Shown piece after piece: positions 52,281 to 60,624 of a stretch of DNA of 64,000 nucleotides. Within the stretch, counting starts at the first letter, position 1. Each line of letters opens with the position of its first letter. Both the position numbers and the translations under genes were made by a program. The DNA is from Sphingomonas colocasiae (GTDB taxonomy: Bacteria; Pseudomonadota; Alphaproteobacteria; Sphingomonadales; Sphingomonadaceae). The stretch covers positions 248,001 through 312,000 of the forward strand of contig NZ_JAINVV010000003.1 of assembly GCF_019880585.1 (NCBI RefSeq), read 5' to 3'. The notes under the pieces were generated by a model. The model searched no databases. It had not been told where the DNA came from and saw nothing but the letters and a program-made list of their open reading frames with translations.

Positions 52281-53747
52281 TCAGCGCAATGTCCGGCGTC
52301 GCCATCGCCGGAACAGGCCGCGTTTCGCCGGCGCCTCGAACATCTCCTCGGGTCGTTCGGGATCGAGCAGTTCGTTCTCGGCGATGAAATCCTCGACCGC
52401 GTCGGGTTCTTCCAGGATCAGCGGTGCCAGCGTCTTGCGATGCCCGCGCAGCGCCTCGATCGTCTCGATCAGCGAACCGGTTTCCGCGAGCTTTTCGGCC
52501 ACCGCGTCCTCGGTGACGCCGAGATGTTCCGCCAGCAGCCGGGTGCGCATCGCCGCGATCGCGGCCGTGCAGTCGCCATTCCCCGGCAGGCGGCAATCGA
52601 GCGCGAGATCGCATTCGCTGTCGAGCCCGAGCGAGCGGTTGTTCATGTTGGACGATCCGATGCGCAACACGCGATCATCGACGATCATCACCTTTGCATG
52701 GACATAGATGTCGTCGCCCCGCACCGTCTTTGGCGTATAGATGCGGAAGCGCCTGCTGCTGTCGATCGCCTCGATCGCGCGCACCAGCTTAACGCGCGCG
52801 CCGTCCATCGCCTTCTGCTCCAGCCAGCCATCCGCGCTGACCGGATTGACCATCACGATCTCTGGGGGATGCGGCTCCTGCATGCGCCGCGCGATCGCGG
52901 CCGCCAGCTTTCCGGAGGTGAAATACTGGTTTTCTATATAGAGGAAGCGCTTCGCATCGGCGATCAGATCGAGCCAGAGCGCCTCGATCTCGCGGACTTC
53001 GGCGACTTGTCGATATTCGGCGCGCGTCCGTGCGATGGCGATGTCGACATCGCGAAACTGCGGTTCGAGATCATCGGGCCAAGGGTCATTATCCTGCGGG
53101 ATCGGCGGCAGATCCTCGCCGGTCGCAACCTGCCAGCGATCATGTCCGAGTTCGGCAAGCGCCTTGGCCGCCGCGCCATCGACCACCATCGTCACATCGT
53201 GCCAGGGCCCATAGGGCTGGCCCGCCGGCCTGCGGCGGCAGGGATCGTCGTCGCGATGCGCGCTGGTGTCCCAACGATCGCCGGTCATGTCGATACCGCC
53301 GCAGACCGCGAAGCTGTCGTCGATGACGACAATCTTCTGATGATGGCTGCATCCCGTGGGATGCGCACTGTCGAACTTGAAGGTGATCTGGCGCGTCATC
53401 GCCCAGCGCCCCAGCATCAGCAGCGACGCGCCACGACCAAGCTGCTTGAGCGCGCCGACATCCCATTTGAGGATGTCGATCGCGATCTCCGGACGCCGGC
53501 GCGCGATATCGAGAAGCAAGGCGCCGAGCGTCTGGCCCTGCTTGCCCTTTTCGCGTTCGAGTTCGATGCGCGCGTCGAAATCCCAGCCGATCAGCAGGAT
53601 ACGATGCCGGGCCTTCTCCATCGCCTGGCGCGCGACATGAAAATAATCGCAGGCATCGACGATGACCGCCGCACGATCCGCACGTGCGACCTGCCAGCAA
53701 TTTCTGCCGGGTTCGATGACCGACTGCTTCGGATCCCCACCACTCAT
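52281..53747 (-). CDS. Phospholipase D-family protein (two HKD motifs)
   Basis: The 488-residue protein has two complete HKD motifs: SHHQKIVVIDDSFAVCGGIDMTGDRWD near residue 130 and VHAKVMIVDDRVLRIGSSNMNNRS near residue 345. Length and the YIENQYFTSGKLAAAI segment resemble eukaryote-like PLDs and cardiolipin synthase relatives found in proteobacteria. No signal peptide is seen. Its ATG overlaps the stop of the upstream PH-domain gene, placing it in a three-gene lipid or envelope operon. Whether it hydrolyses or makes phospholipids is not decidable here. Confidence 0.9.
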   Translation of the reverse strand: MSGGDPKQSVIEPGRNCWQVARADRAAVIVDACDYFHVARQAMEKARHRILLIGWDFDARIELEREKGKQGQTLGALLLDIARRRPEIAIDILKWDVGALKQLGRGASLLMLGRWAMTRQITFKFDSAHPTGCSHHQKIVVIDDSFAVCGGIDMTGDRWDTSAHRDDDPCRRRPAGQPYGPWHDVTMVVDGAAAKALAELGHDRWQVATGEDLPPIPQDNDPWPDDLEPQFRDVDIAIARTRAEYRQVAEVREIEALWLDLIADAKRFLYIENQYFTSGKLAAAIARRMQEPHPPEIVMVNPVSADGWLEQKAMDGARVKLVRAIEAIDSSRRFRIYTPKTVRGDDIYVHAKVMIVDDRVLRIGSSNMNNRSLGLDSECDLALDCRLPGNGDCTAAIAAMRTRLLAEHLGVTEDAVAEKLAETGSLIETIEALRGHRKTLAPLILEEPDAVEDFIAENELLDPERPEEMFEAPAKRGLFRRWRRRTLR

Positions 53748-55207
53748 GCGCGTGAAACCCGTCCGTTACGGTTTCGTTCCGTCACGTCATGAAGCAAGGC
53801 GTCGGCAAGGTCATTTCGCAGGTCGCGGATCGCCGCACCGCAACCGCTCGCAGCCCCCGCCGTATCGAAGATCAGCGTCGAGAGACCCAGCCGGCGCTGC
53901 AGCCAGTTCCGCCGCAACCCGAACGTCTGGATATTGGCGATCGGCAGGATCCACAGCGCGCGGCGCCAAAATCCCGCCTGAATGAACAGCAGGTCCCGAT
54001 CGAGCACATAACGGTGGCTCCGCCGCTCCGCGAGCATGAAGGCAAGAAGCGCCGGAACCGCAAGCCCGGTCAGGATCAGCCTGGGATCGAACATGGTCGC
54101 GACCACGACAAAAACCGACAGGATGACGGCGGCGGGCAATAGCGCCTTCCACACATGGCGCCGGGACACGCGGATGAGCCGGGCATCGCCGGGCAGCCGC
54201 AGCCGGCCCGTTTCGGCAAGGATCGCGGCGATCTCGTCGCTACGCGCAAAGGGCGCCGCGTCCTGCGATCCGCCACCGTCCTCCCCCTCGCCCATGCCCA
54301 ATGTCTGGAATGCCAGCGTCTGGAAACCGGCGGCGCGACGGACCGGCCCGGACAGAAGCTGTCCAAGCTGGATGCGCGTTCGCGGGATCAGCATGTCGCG
54401 GCGGGTCAGCAGGCCGCGTTCGCAGCGGAAACCGGTCCGCTCGCGCGTCAGCCGAAAGCCGAAATCGCGCATCAGCGTCTTCACGACACCGCTTGCCAGC
54501 CCCAGCATGATCGCGAGCAACAACACCCCGGCGATCGCGCCAGGAGTCACCCGTCCCGCCAGATTGCGCTCCGCCAGCCCGATCCATGCGCCGATGTCGC
54601 GCACGTCGAAGGGCAACCAGTCGGAGGCGCTTTGCAGGACGGCGAAGATACCGGCGATCCACAACAGCGAGAAATTGAACAGTCCTGAAAGGATCACGCG
54701 ACCGAGCGGCATGATGAAGAGCGGCGCTGCGGCGGGGGCCGTTTCGTCGGAGGCGATGGCGCGTGGCGCACCGCGCACCGCCGCGCGGATCCGCTCGGCT
54801 TCGGCCACCATCACGCTGTCGAGCACGCCTTCGTCGGCGCCCTGACCGCCGGTCTCGAAACGCAGCCGGACCAGACCGAAGATGCGATGCAGCGGCCCCT
54901 GCTCGAAATCCACGTCCTGGATCCGGTCGAAAGGAATGGTGCGACGGCTGCGCTGGATCAGCCCCTGTTCGATGACGAGTTCGCCCGATCCCACGCCATA
55001 GCGGAAGCAGCGCCAGGCGACCCATCGCACCAGGCCAGACAGGGCAAGGCTCCCGGCCGCGATCGGCAGGAAATACCGCCAGCCGATGTCCGACGCCATC
55101 GTCAGGATCGCGGGAAAGACGAGCAATGTCTGCGGCAGCGCCTTGAGCAGGCGCAACAGCATCGTGCCGGGATGCAGCCGCCGGTCGGCGACGACGGGCT
55201 CGGTCAC
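53744..55207 (-). CDS. Membrane protein with tandem bacterial PH domains (YdbT-like)
   Basis: The 487-residue protein has three hydrophobic hairpins (LPQTLLVFPAILTMASDIGWRYFLPIAAGSLALSGL, then ILSGLFNFSLLWIAGIFAVLQ, and LPAAVILSVFVVVATMF) alternating with bPH2-type domains (YGVGSGELVIEQGLIQRSRRTIPFDRIQDVDFEQGPLHRIFGL, LTRERTGFRCERGLLTRRDMLIPRTRIQLGQL, YVLDRDLLFIQAGFW). This is the YdbT layout. It overlaps start-to-stop with both neighbours. The role is probably envelope or lipid homeostasis. Confidence 0.88.
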   Translation of the reverse strand: MTEPVVADRRLHPGTMLLRLLKALPQTLLVFPAILTMASDIGWRYFLPIAAGSLALSGLVRWVAWRCFRYGVGSGELVIEQGLIQRSRRTIPFDRIQDVDFEQGPLHRIFGLVRLRFETGGQGADEGVLDSVMVAEAERIRAAVRGAPRAIASDETAPAAAPLFIMPLGRVILSGLFNFSLLWIAGIFAVLQSASDWLPFDVRDIGAWIGLAERNLAGRVTPGAIAGVLLLAIMLGLASGVVKTLMRDFGFRLTRERTGFRCERGLLTRRDMLIPRTRIQLGQLLSGPVRRAAGFQTLAFQTLGMGEGEDGGGSQDAAPFARSDEIAAILAETGRLRLPGDARLIRVSRRHVWKALLPAAVILSVFVVVATMFDPRLILTGLAVPALLAFMLAERRSHRYVLDRDLLFIQAGFWRRALWILPIANIQTFGLRRNWLQRRLGLSTLIFDTAGAASGCGAAIRDLRNDLADALLHDVTERNRNGRVSRA

Positions 55208-55671
55208 GCCGCGTCCGCGCGAATGCGGGTGCGGATATCGTCGCGCAGCCGTTCCGCGGTTTCGCTGTCCAGCCCGGGAAGCACCACCAGGCTGTGCGCC
55301 GTTCCGGCCGTATGCAGCATCAGCCGGCTGACGCCGAAGACACGCTCGATCGGCCCCTGCGCCACATCGATATGCTGGACGCGGACGAATGGCACGACGG
55401 TCAAGACGGTGGTCAGCACGCCATGCGCGAGATGAAGCTCATCGGCCTCCACACGATAACCCCAGGCACGATAGCGGCGGCCGGGGGCGATCAGGCAGGG
55501 ATAGATGAGGGCAAGCACGACAAGGCCCGCGATCAGGCCGGGTGGAGGCAGGCCGTCCGCCACCGTCGCCACGACGAGTTCGGCGGCAAGGGCCAGTACG
55601 ATCAGAATGATCGCGGCGATGGCGCCATGGATGCGCATCACCCAGAGCTGGCCCGAATCCAAAGCTGTCAC
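55204..55671 (-). CDS. Small membrane PH-domain protein (YdbS-like)
   Basis: The 155-residue protein has two transmembrane helices (IHGAIAAIILIVLALAAELVV and LIAGLVVLALIYPCLIA) and one bPH2 domain (YRVEADELHLAHGVLTTVLTVVPFVRVQHIDVAQGPIERVFGVSRLMLHTAG). YdbS and YdbT are usually encoded side by side, as here, with an ATGA overlap. It is the first gene of the ydbS-ydbT-PLD operon. Confidence 0.9.
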   Translation of the reverse strand: MTALDSGQLWVMRIHGAIAAIILIVLALAAELVVATVADGLPPPGLIAGLVVLALIYPCLIAPGRRYRAWGYRVEADELHLAHGVLTTVLTVVPFVRVQHIDVAQGPIERVFGVSRLMLHTAGTAHSLVVLPGLDSETAERLRDDIRTRIRADAA

Positions 55672-55732
55672 GAGTCACTCCCGGTCATGCGTTCCACCGG
55701 GATATCTACGCAAATCGCCGCGACGGGAATAC

Positions 55733-55758
55733 GGGGGCGGCCGATACGCGCCGCCCCC
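55733..55758. terminator. GC hairpin after the PhoX gene
   Basis: GGGGGCGG (55733-55740) pairs with CCGCCCCC (55751-55758) around a 10-base loop, 27 bases past the PhoX stop and upstream of the ydbS start. It probably separates the two transcripts. Confidence 0.6.
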
Positions 55759-55784
55759 GCCCCCTATGCCATCGCAATGTGGCG

Positions 55785-57656
55785 TCAGGCGCCGACCGGC
55801 TTTCCATCGGTGCGGCGGATGACGACGGTCGAGGAGCGCGGCTCCTTGCCCGATTCCGGCCAGTTGCCCGTCGGATGCTGCACGTTGATGAAGAAGGTCG
55901 TGAGATCGGGCGAATAGGCGATGCCGGTGATCTCGTTGCCCGCAGGCCCGACCAGGAAGCGGCGCGAACGCTTGCTCGTCTGATCGATATAGAACATCGC
56001 ATTATAGCCGAAAGTGCCGTCGATGGTCTTGCCGGCGACGCCCGAATTGCCGGGAACCGAGTGATCGGTCTGCACCCACAGCCGGCCCTGCGGATCGACA
56101 CGGATGCCGTCCGGGCTGGAGAAGGTGTCGCCGACGATATTGCCGACCAGATTGTCGCCGCCGCTCGCCAGCGACGGATCGCCCGCCATCAGGAAGATGC
56201 TCCAGGTGAAACTGGTCGCCAACGGCGAATCCCCGTTTTCCTTCCACTTGACGATATGGCCGTGGAGGTTGGTGACGCGCGGGTTCGCGGCATCGACGAC
56301 GCGGCGCCCCGAATTGTTGGTGAGCGTGCAGAAGACCGACTTGTCGGGCGCGACCGTGATCCACTCCGGACGATCCATGACCGTGCCGCCGGCGACGCGC
56401 GCGGCGACCTTGGTGTTGATCAGCACGTCCGCCTGGGTGGCGAAGTTCACGGTCGCCGGGGTCTGCGGCCCCTGCGAAACGTTGCCCGGATCGACCGCGC
56501 CGACGACCAGCCCGTTCTTGCCCTGGGTCAGTTCGACCCAGTCGCCGGTGCCGTCCGCCTTGAAGCGTGCGACATAGAGCGTGCCGCTGTCGAGCAGATC
56601 GGTGTTCGCCGCCCGGTTGCTCGGCGAATAGGCGCGGCTCGGGATGAACTTGTAGATGCAGCCGGGCGTGCCGTCGTCACCCATGTAGAAGGCAACGCGG
56701 TTGCCCGTATCGGTCAGATAGGCGACATTCTCGTGATCGAAACGGCCCATCGCGGTGCGCTTGGTCGGTTCGGCCAGCTCGCCCCGCGGATCGATCTCGA
56801 CCACCCAGCCATAGCCGACGGCCGGACGGGTCGGATCGAGATAGTTGTCCGTCGTTTCTTCGCAGGTGAGATAGGTGCCCCAGGGCGTGGCGCCGCTCGC
56901 GCAGTTGTTGAGCGTGCCGACGACGCTGGTGCCGACGATGCCCGCGGCGGGGCCGCCGACGCGGTAGATGCTGTTGCCGGTATAGCGCTTGTTGTAGGTC
57001 GAGTTCTTGTTGACCGACCATTTACCGTCGCTGGCCTTCGTGACCTCGATCACCGAAACGCCTACCGCCGAAAGCGCGATCTTCTTCTGTTCGGCCGTCG
57101 CGGTCGATGCGTTGTACGATTTGCTGGCGAACAGGATGTTATAGTCGGGCAGTTCGTGGTTGATCGCGAGCAGGCCGCCCTGATTGGCGCCGAGCGTCGG
57201 ATGCTCGAACAGATGCATGCCGTCGTGATTGCCGCCCGCGACCTTCTCGGCATCGGCCGAGGCGAGGAAGGCGCCCGGCGACCAGGCGGTCGCACCGGCG
57301 ACGACGGCATCGCCCGCCGAGAACAGGACTTCAGCGACATAGCCCGCCGGAACGGTGACCTTGTCGTCCTGATTGGCAGCGACCGCGGTGAAATCGACCG
57401 CATAGCTGACCGGGGTCGGCGTGGGCGTCGGGGTCGGCGTGGGAGTCGGTGTGGGCGTCGGCGTCGGCGTATCGTCGTCCGAGCAGGCGGCGAGGCCACC
57501 GGCGAGGCCGAGCGCGGAGATCAGGCCGAAGCTCTTGAGGATCGAGCGGCGGCCGGGATTGGCGGCAACCAGTTCTTCGAGCGACTGGCCGGGAACGGTG
57601 ATCGTGCCGTCAGCGTCGCGATAAGGCGCGCGCGCTTCGTCCGTGAGATGCGACAT
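55785..57656 (-). CDS. PhoX-family (DUF839) alkaline phosphatase-like lipoprotein
   Basis: The 623-residue protein has GRRSILKSFGLISALGLAGGLAAC, a twin-arginine signal ending in a lipobox, preceded by about 35 extra residues. A linker of ten Thr-Pro repeats follows, then the PhoX propeller: GGNHDGMHLFEHP, GLLAINHELPD, TPWGTYLTCEETTDNY, GRFDHENVAYLTDTGNRVAFYMGDD, RPEWITVAPDKSVFCTLTNN and SPDGIRVDPQGRLWVQTDHS. PhoX enzymes use Ca and Fe and release phosphate from organic esters outside the cytoplasm. The metal-binding segments look present. No pho box was searched for. Confidence 0.9.
   Translation of the reverse strand: MSHLTDEARAPYRDADGTITVPGQSLEELVAANPGRRSILKSFGLISALGLAGGLAACSDDDTPTPTPTPTPTPTPTPTPTPVSYAVDFTAVAANQDDKVTVPAGYVAEVLFSAGDAVVAGATAWSPGAFLASADAEKVAGGNHDGMHLFEHPTLGANQGGLLAINHELPDYNILFASKSYNASTATAEQKKIALSAVGVSVIEVTKASDGKWSVNKNSTYNKRYTGNSIYRVGGPAAGIVGTSVVGTLNNCASGATPWGTYLTCEETTDNYLDPTRPAVGYGWVVEIDPRGELAEPTKRTAMGRFDHENVAYLTDTGNRVAFYMGDDGTPGCIYKFIPSRAYSPSNRAANTDLLDSGTLYVARFKADGTGDWVELTQGKNGLVVGAVDPGNVSQGPQTPATVNFATQADVLINTKVAARVAGGTVMDRPEWITVAPDKSVFCTLTNNSGRRVVDAANPRVTNLHGHIVKWKENGDSPLATSFTWSIFLMAGDPSLASGGDNLVGNIVGDTFSSPDGIRVDPQGRLWVQTDHSVPGNSGVAGKTIDGTFGYNAMFYIDQTSKRSRRFLVGPAGNEITGIAYSPDLTTFFINVQHPTGNWPESGKEPRSSTVVIRRTDGKPVGA
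57411..57470. repeat. Ten hexanucleotide repeats encoding (Thr-Pro)10
   Basis: Ten in-frame units of the GGGCGT/CGGCGT type, with synonymous variation, form the lipid-anchor linker of PhoX. Unit number could change by slippage without shifting the frame, altering linker length. Confidence 0.9.
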
Positions 57657-57842
57657 TTAGGATGTCCCCCTAATGTAAAGGCTATGAATCGAAAGCGCTG
57701 GGGCGCTGCGGCGTCGTTAGCGGCGGGCAATGACGGCGCGGCGTATCGTCCATGACGAACGAGCGACAATCGCGTGACAATCCGGAAACATCTACGGCCC
57801 GGCGAACCTGATATCGCCCGGCGACCTCTCCTTCGCTAATAT

Positions 57843-57900
57843 CAAGGTGCAGGGATGCAGACGCATCCGCACCTTGGAACGCTCAAGCGCCGTGCGGGCT
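57843..57900. repeat. 58-bp dispersed hairpin repeat, copy 2
   Basis: It matches 29221-29278 with five differences. The stem GGATGC/GCATCC is fully paired here, while the other copy has a G-U at that place, so the fold is kept. The tail AACGCTCAAGCGCCG is identical. Confidence 0.8.
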
Positions 57901-57905
57901 TGACC

Positions 57906-57936
57906 AGGATGCGATGAGTCAGGCTCATCGCATCCT
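57906..57936. repeat. 13-bp perfect hairpin upstream of the GST gene
   Basis: AGGATGCGATGAG and CTCATCGCATCCT pair perfectly around loop TCAGG, ending 42 bases before the GTG start. It may be a REP-like element, an operator, or a leader hairpin. Confidence 0.7.
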
Positions 57937-57978
57937 AGTATAAGTTCGAAATCCGGCCTGGCCGCAAGGGAGAGCGAT

Positions 57979-58596
57979 GTGACCGACCTGACTTTCTATA
58001 CCAATCCGATGTCGCGCGGGCGGATCGTGCGGTGGATGCTGGAGGAAACCGGCGCGCCGTACGAGACGCAGGTGCTCGACTATGCCAGCACGATGAAGCA
58101 GCAACCCTATCTGTCGATCAATCCGATGGGCAAGGTGCCGGCGATCCGGCATGGCGAGAGGATCGTCACCGAATGCGCGGCGATCTGCGCCTATCTGGCG
58201 GATGCCTTTCCCGAGGCTGGGCTGGCGCCGCCGACCGACGACCGCGCCGATTATTATCGCTGGCTGTTCTACGCCGCCGGCCCGGTCGAACAGGCGGTGA
58301 CCAACAAGGCGATGGGCATGACGCCGACCGCGGAACAGGGCCGCATGGTCGGTTATGGCAGCTTCGACCGGATGGTCGATGTGATCGAACAGGCCGTGTC
58401 GGATCGCGAATATATCAGCGGAGACGCCTTCACCGCCGCCGACGTCTATGTCGGATCGGCGCTCGGCTGGGGCCTTCAGTTCGGCACGTTGCCCAGGCGC
58501 CCGGCCTTCGAGGCCTATGTGGGAAGACTGTTCGCCCGCCCCGCCTATCGGCGCGGAAACGAGAAGGATGACGCGCTGATGCCCAAACCGGCCTGA
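57979..58596 (+). CDS. Glutathione S-transferase family protein
   Basis: The 205-residue protein has a thioredoxin-like N-terminal half (LTFYTNPMSRGRIVRWMLEETGAPYETQVLDY, INPMGKVPAI and TECAAICAYLADAFPE, the glutathione-binding loop) and a helical C-terminal half (ISGDAFTAADVYVGSALGWGL with the N-capping motif). It would conjugate or handle glutathione adducts in the cytoplasm. The start is a GTG backed by AAGGGAGAG; the overlapping ATG is immediately followed by TGA. Confidence 0.9.
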   Translation: MTDLTFYTNPMSRGRIVRWMLEETGAPYETQVLDYASTMKQQPYLSINPMGKVPAIRHGERIVTECAAICAYLADAFPEAGLAPPTDDRADYYRWLFYAAGPVEQAVTNKAMGMTPTAEQGRMVGYGSFDRMVDVIEQAVSDREYISGDAFTAADVYVGSALGWGLQFGTLPRRPAFEAYVGRLFARPAYRRGNEKDDALMPKPA

Positions 58597-58615
58597 CCAT
58601 CGCGAACGAAAAAGA

Positions 58616-58647
58616 AAGGGCCCGGCGGATCGCTCCGCCGGGCCCTT
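58616..58647. terminator. Bidirectional terminator between GST and yccA genes
   Basis: AAGGGCCCGGCGGA (58616-58629) and TCCGCCGGGCCCTT (58634-58647) form a perfect 14-bp stem with loop TCGC. An A-rich stretch at about 58608-58617 gives a U-run when read from the minus-strand gene. It sits between convergent stops. Confidence 0.88.
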
Positions 58648-58671
58648 CTCCTTGGCCTGTGGCCGCCGCGA

Positions 58672-59415
58672 TCAATCGCGACTGCCGAGCAGGTTGAGCA
58701 GGAACGTGAACATGTTGACGAAGTCCAGATAGAGCGACAGCGCGCCCATGATCACGGTCTTGCCCATCATGTCCGTGCCCGCGACATAGGCATACATGCT
58801 CTTGATGCGCTGCGTATCGTAAGCGGTCAGGCCCGCGAACAGCAGCACGCCGACGATGCTGATCACCAGCGACATCACGCTGGACTTGAGGAACAGGTTG
58901 ATCAGCGAAGCGACCAGGATGCCGACGACACCCATGATCAGGAAGGTGCCGAAGCCGCTCAGATCCTTCTTGGTCGTGTAGCCGAACAGGCTGAGACCGG
59001 CGAAGGCGGCGGTGGTCGCGAAGAAGGTCGTCGCGATCGATTCACCCGTGAAGCGCAGGAAGATGGTGGACATCGAAAGGCCCATCACCACCGCGAACGC
59101 CCAGAACAGCGCCTGCGCGGCGCCGGTCGAGAGGCGATTGATGCCGAAGCTCAGCACCATCACGAAGCCGAGCGGCGCCAGCATGATGATCCATGCCAGC
59201 AGGCCGCCGGACATGATGATCGTCGCAGCCGGGGATTCGATGCCGCCGCGCGAGAAGAGCAGCGCGACGATACCCGTCAGCAGGACGCCCGACGCCATAT
59301 AGTTGTAAACGGAAAGCATGTACGACCGCAGACCCGCATCATATGCGGCATCGCGCGCACCCGCCTGTGCAGGGAAAGGCGCGGCGGTCGCCCGGGGATC
59401 AGACCAGTCAGCCAT
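58672..59415 (-). CDS. Bax inhibitor-1/YccA-family membrane protein
   Basis: The 247-residue protein has seven hydrophobic segments and the UPF0005/BI-1 signatures: SVYNYMASGVLLTGIVALL, STIFLRFTGESIATTFFATTAAFAGLSLFGYTTKKDLSGFGTFLIMGVVG and GLTAYDTQRIKSMY, with SLYLDFVNMFTFLLNLLGSRD at the end. The conserved Asp residues of the pH-sensing latch are in AYDTQ and YLDF. It likely modulates membrane protease FtsH or Ca2+/H+ leak. AGGAG lies upstream of the ATG at 59415; the frame beyond is not coding-like. Confidence 0.92.
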   Translation of the reverse strand: MADWSDPRATAAPFPAQAGARDAAYDAGLRSYMLSVYNYMASGVLLTGIVALLFSRGGIESPAATIIMSGGLLAWIIMLAPLGFVMVLSFGINRLSTGAAQALFWAFAVVMGLSMSTIFLRFTGESIATTFFATTAAFAGLSLFGYTTKKDLSGFGTFLIMGVVGILVASLINLFLKSSVMSLVISIVGVLLFAGLTAYDTQRIKSMYAYVAGTDMMGKTVIMGALSLYLDFVNMFTFLLNLLGSRD

Positions 59416-59535
59416 TGAAATACATCTCCTTTGACCGGCAATTTGCCGGATGGTCCGAATATCGTGGCAATCGGGGTGCGATTCAAGGAAAACCGGACAG
59501 TCCAGCCAATCCAGCAACATTTGGAAACAATTGCC

Positions 59536-60069
59536 GTGCACAGACTGTTCGTCGCCATCCGTCCCCCCGCAACGATCCGGGCATTGCTGCTCGGCAGCAT
59601 GGGTGGTGTTCCCGGCGCGCGCTGGCAGGACGATGACCAGTTGCATCTGACGTTGCGCTTCATCGGGGAGGTCGACCGTCATGTCGCCGCCGATGTCGCC
59701 GCCGCGCTCGGCAGCGTGCGCCATCCACCGTTCGAACTGTCCCTGTCGGAAATCGGCACCTTCGATCGCAAGGGGCGGATCGATACGCTCTGGGCGGGCG
59801 TTCGCCCGCACGACGATGTAGAGGCGCTTCACCGGAAAGTGGACCAGGCGGTGGTGCGCGCCGGCCTCCCCCCTGAGGGCCGCGCTTTCCAGCCGCACAT
59901 CACGCTAGCGCGTTTCACGCGCGGTGCCGGCGACCTCTCGGGCTTCGTGTCCGCACATGGCGGAACTTCAAGCCAGCCCTTCGCGGTCGCGCATTTCGGG
60001 TTGTACGAATCGACATTGGGCAGCGAAGGCGCGCGCTACGAGCTGATCGAACGGTACGCGCTGGGGTGA
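59536..60069 (+). CDS. thpR: RNA 2',3'-cyclic phosphodiesterase ThpR (LigT)
   Basis: The 177-residue 2H phosphoesterase has both HxTx motifs, QLHLTLRFIGEV near residue 40 and QPHITLARF near residue 125. HRLFVAIRPP at the N-terminus is typical. It opens 2',3'-cyclic phosphates on RNA ends. A GTG at 59536 starts it (MHRLFVAIRP); the frame is open to 59431 without family-like residues. It is divergent from the yccA-like gene. Confidence 0.9.
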   Translation: MHRLFVAIRPPATIRALLLGSMGGVPGARWQDDDQLHLTLRFIGEVDRHVAADVAAALGSVRHPPFELSLSEIGTFDRKGRIDTLWAGVRPHDDVEALHRKVDQAVVRAGLPPEGRAFQPHITLARFTRGAGDLSGFVSAHGGTSSQPFAVAHFGLYESTLGSEGARYELIERYALG

Positions 60070-60096
60070 AGCGGCGCCCCGCGCGCCGGGCTGAAA

Positions 60097-60564
60097 CTAC
60101 CCGGTCCGCGCGATCCTCTCCGCCAGGCCCTGCGCACCCGCCATCACATCCGCCCAGGTCACATCGAACCCCGCATCGTCGCCATAATAGGGATCGGCCA
60201 CAGCCTGCCCCGCACGACCGGGCGCATGATCGAGCAACAGGCTGAGCGCCGCGCGGGCTCCGTCCGGCCGCAGCCGCTCCAGATCGCGCAAATTCTGCCC
60301 GTCGAGCGCGATCACATGATCGAAGCGGTCGAAATCGGACGGGGCGACCTGGCGTGCCCGCAGGCCCGATATATCGGCCCCTCCCCGCCGTGCCGCCGCC
60401 TGGGCCCGCCGATCGGGCGGATTGCCGACGTGCCAATCGCCCGTGCCGGCGGAATCCGCCTCGGCATCGAGCCCGATCCGCGCCGCTTCAAGGCGGAAGG
60501 CAGCTTCGGCCAGGGGAGATCGACAGATATTGCCGAGACAGACGAACAGCACGCGAACGGTCAA
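60097..60564 (-). CDS. Low-molecular-weight protein-tyrosine phosphatase
   Basis: The 155-residue enzyme has the CX5R(S) P-loop VCLGNICRSPLAEA with catalytic Cys at residue 9, and the general acid in VADPYYGDD. ADSAGTGDWHVGNPPDRRAQAAARRGG is the usual following segment. It removes phosphate from tyrosine in small proteins or acts on related substrates. It is convergent with thpR (27 bases between stops) and divergent from the MFS gene. Confidence 0.94.
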   Translation of the reverse strand: MTVRVLFVCLGNICRSPLAEAAFRLEAARIGLDAEADSAGTGDWHVGNPPDRRAQAAARRGGADISGLRARQVAPSDFDRFDHVIALDGQNLRDLERLRPDGARAALSLLLDHAPGRAGQAVADPYYGDDAGFDVTWADVMAGAQGLAERIARTG

Positions 60565-60624
60565 ATGATTTCCCTTTCAATTCGGCTCTGCTAGCCATTC
60601 GCAAAGACAAGAACAATCGGGGGG

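Larger units (their letters stand above)
57657..57978. other. 322-bp divergent region with two hairpin elements
   Basis: It separates PhoX (minus) and the glutathione transferase gene (plus). No protein frame is convincing. It holds the second copy of the 58-bp dispersed repeat (57843-57900) and a separate 13-bp perfect hairpin (57906-57936). Confidence 0.6.
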
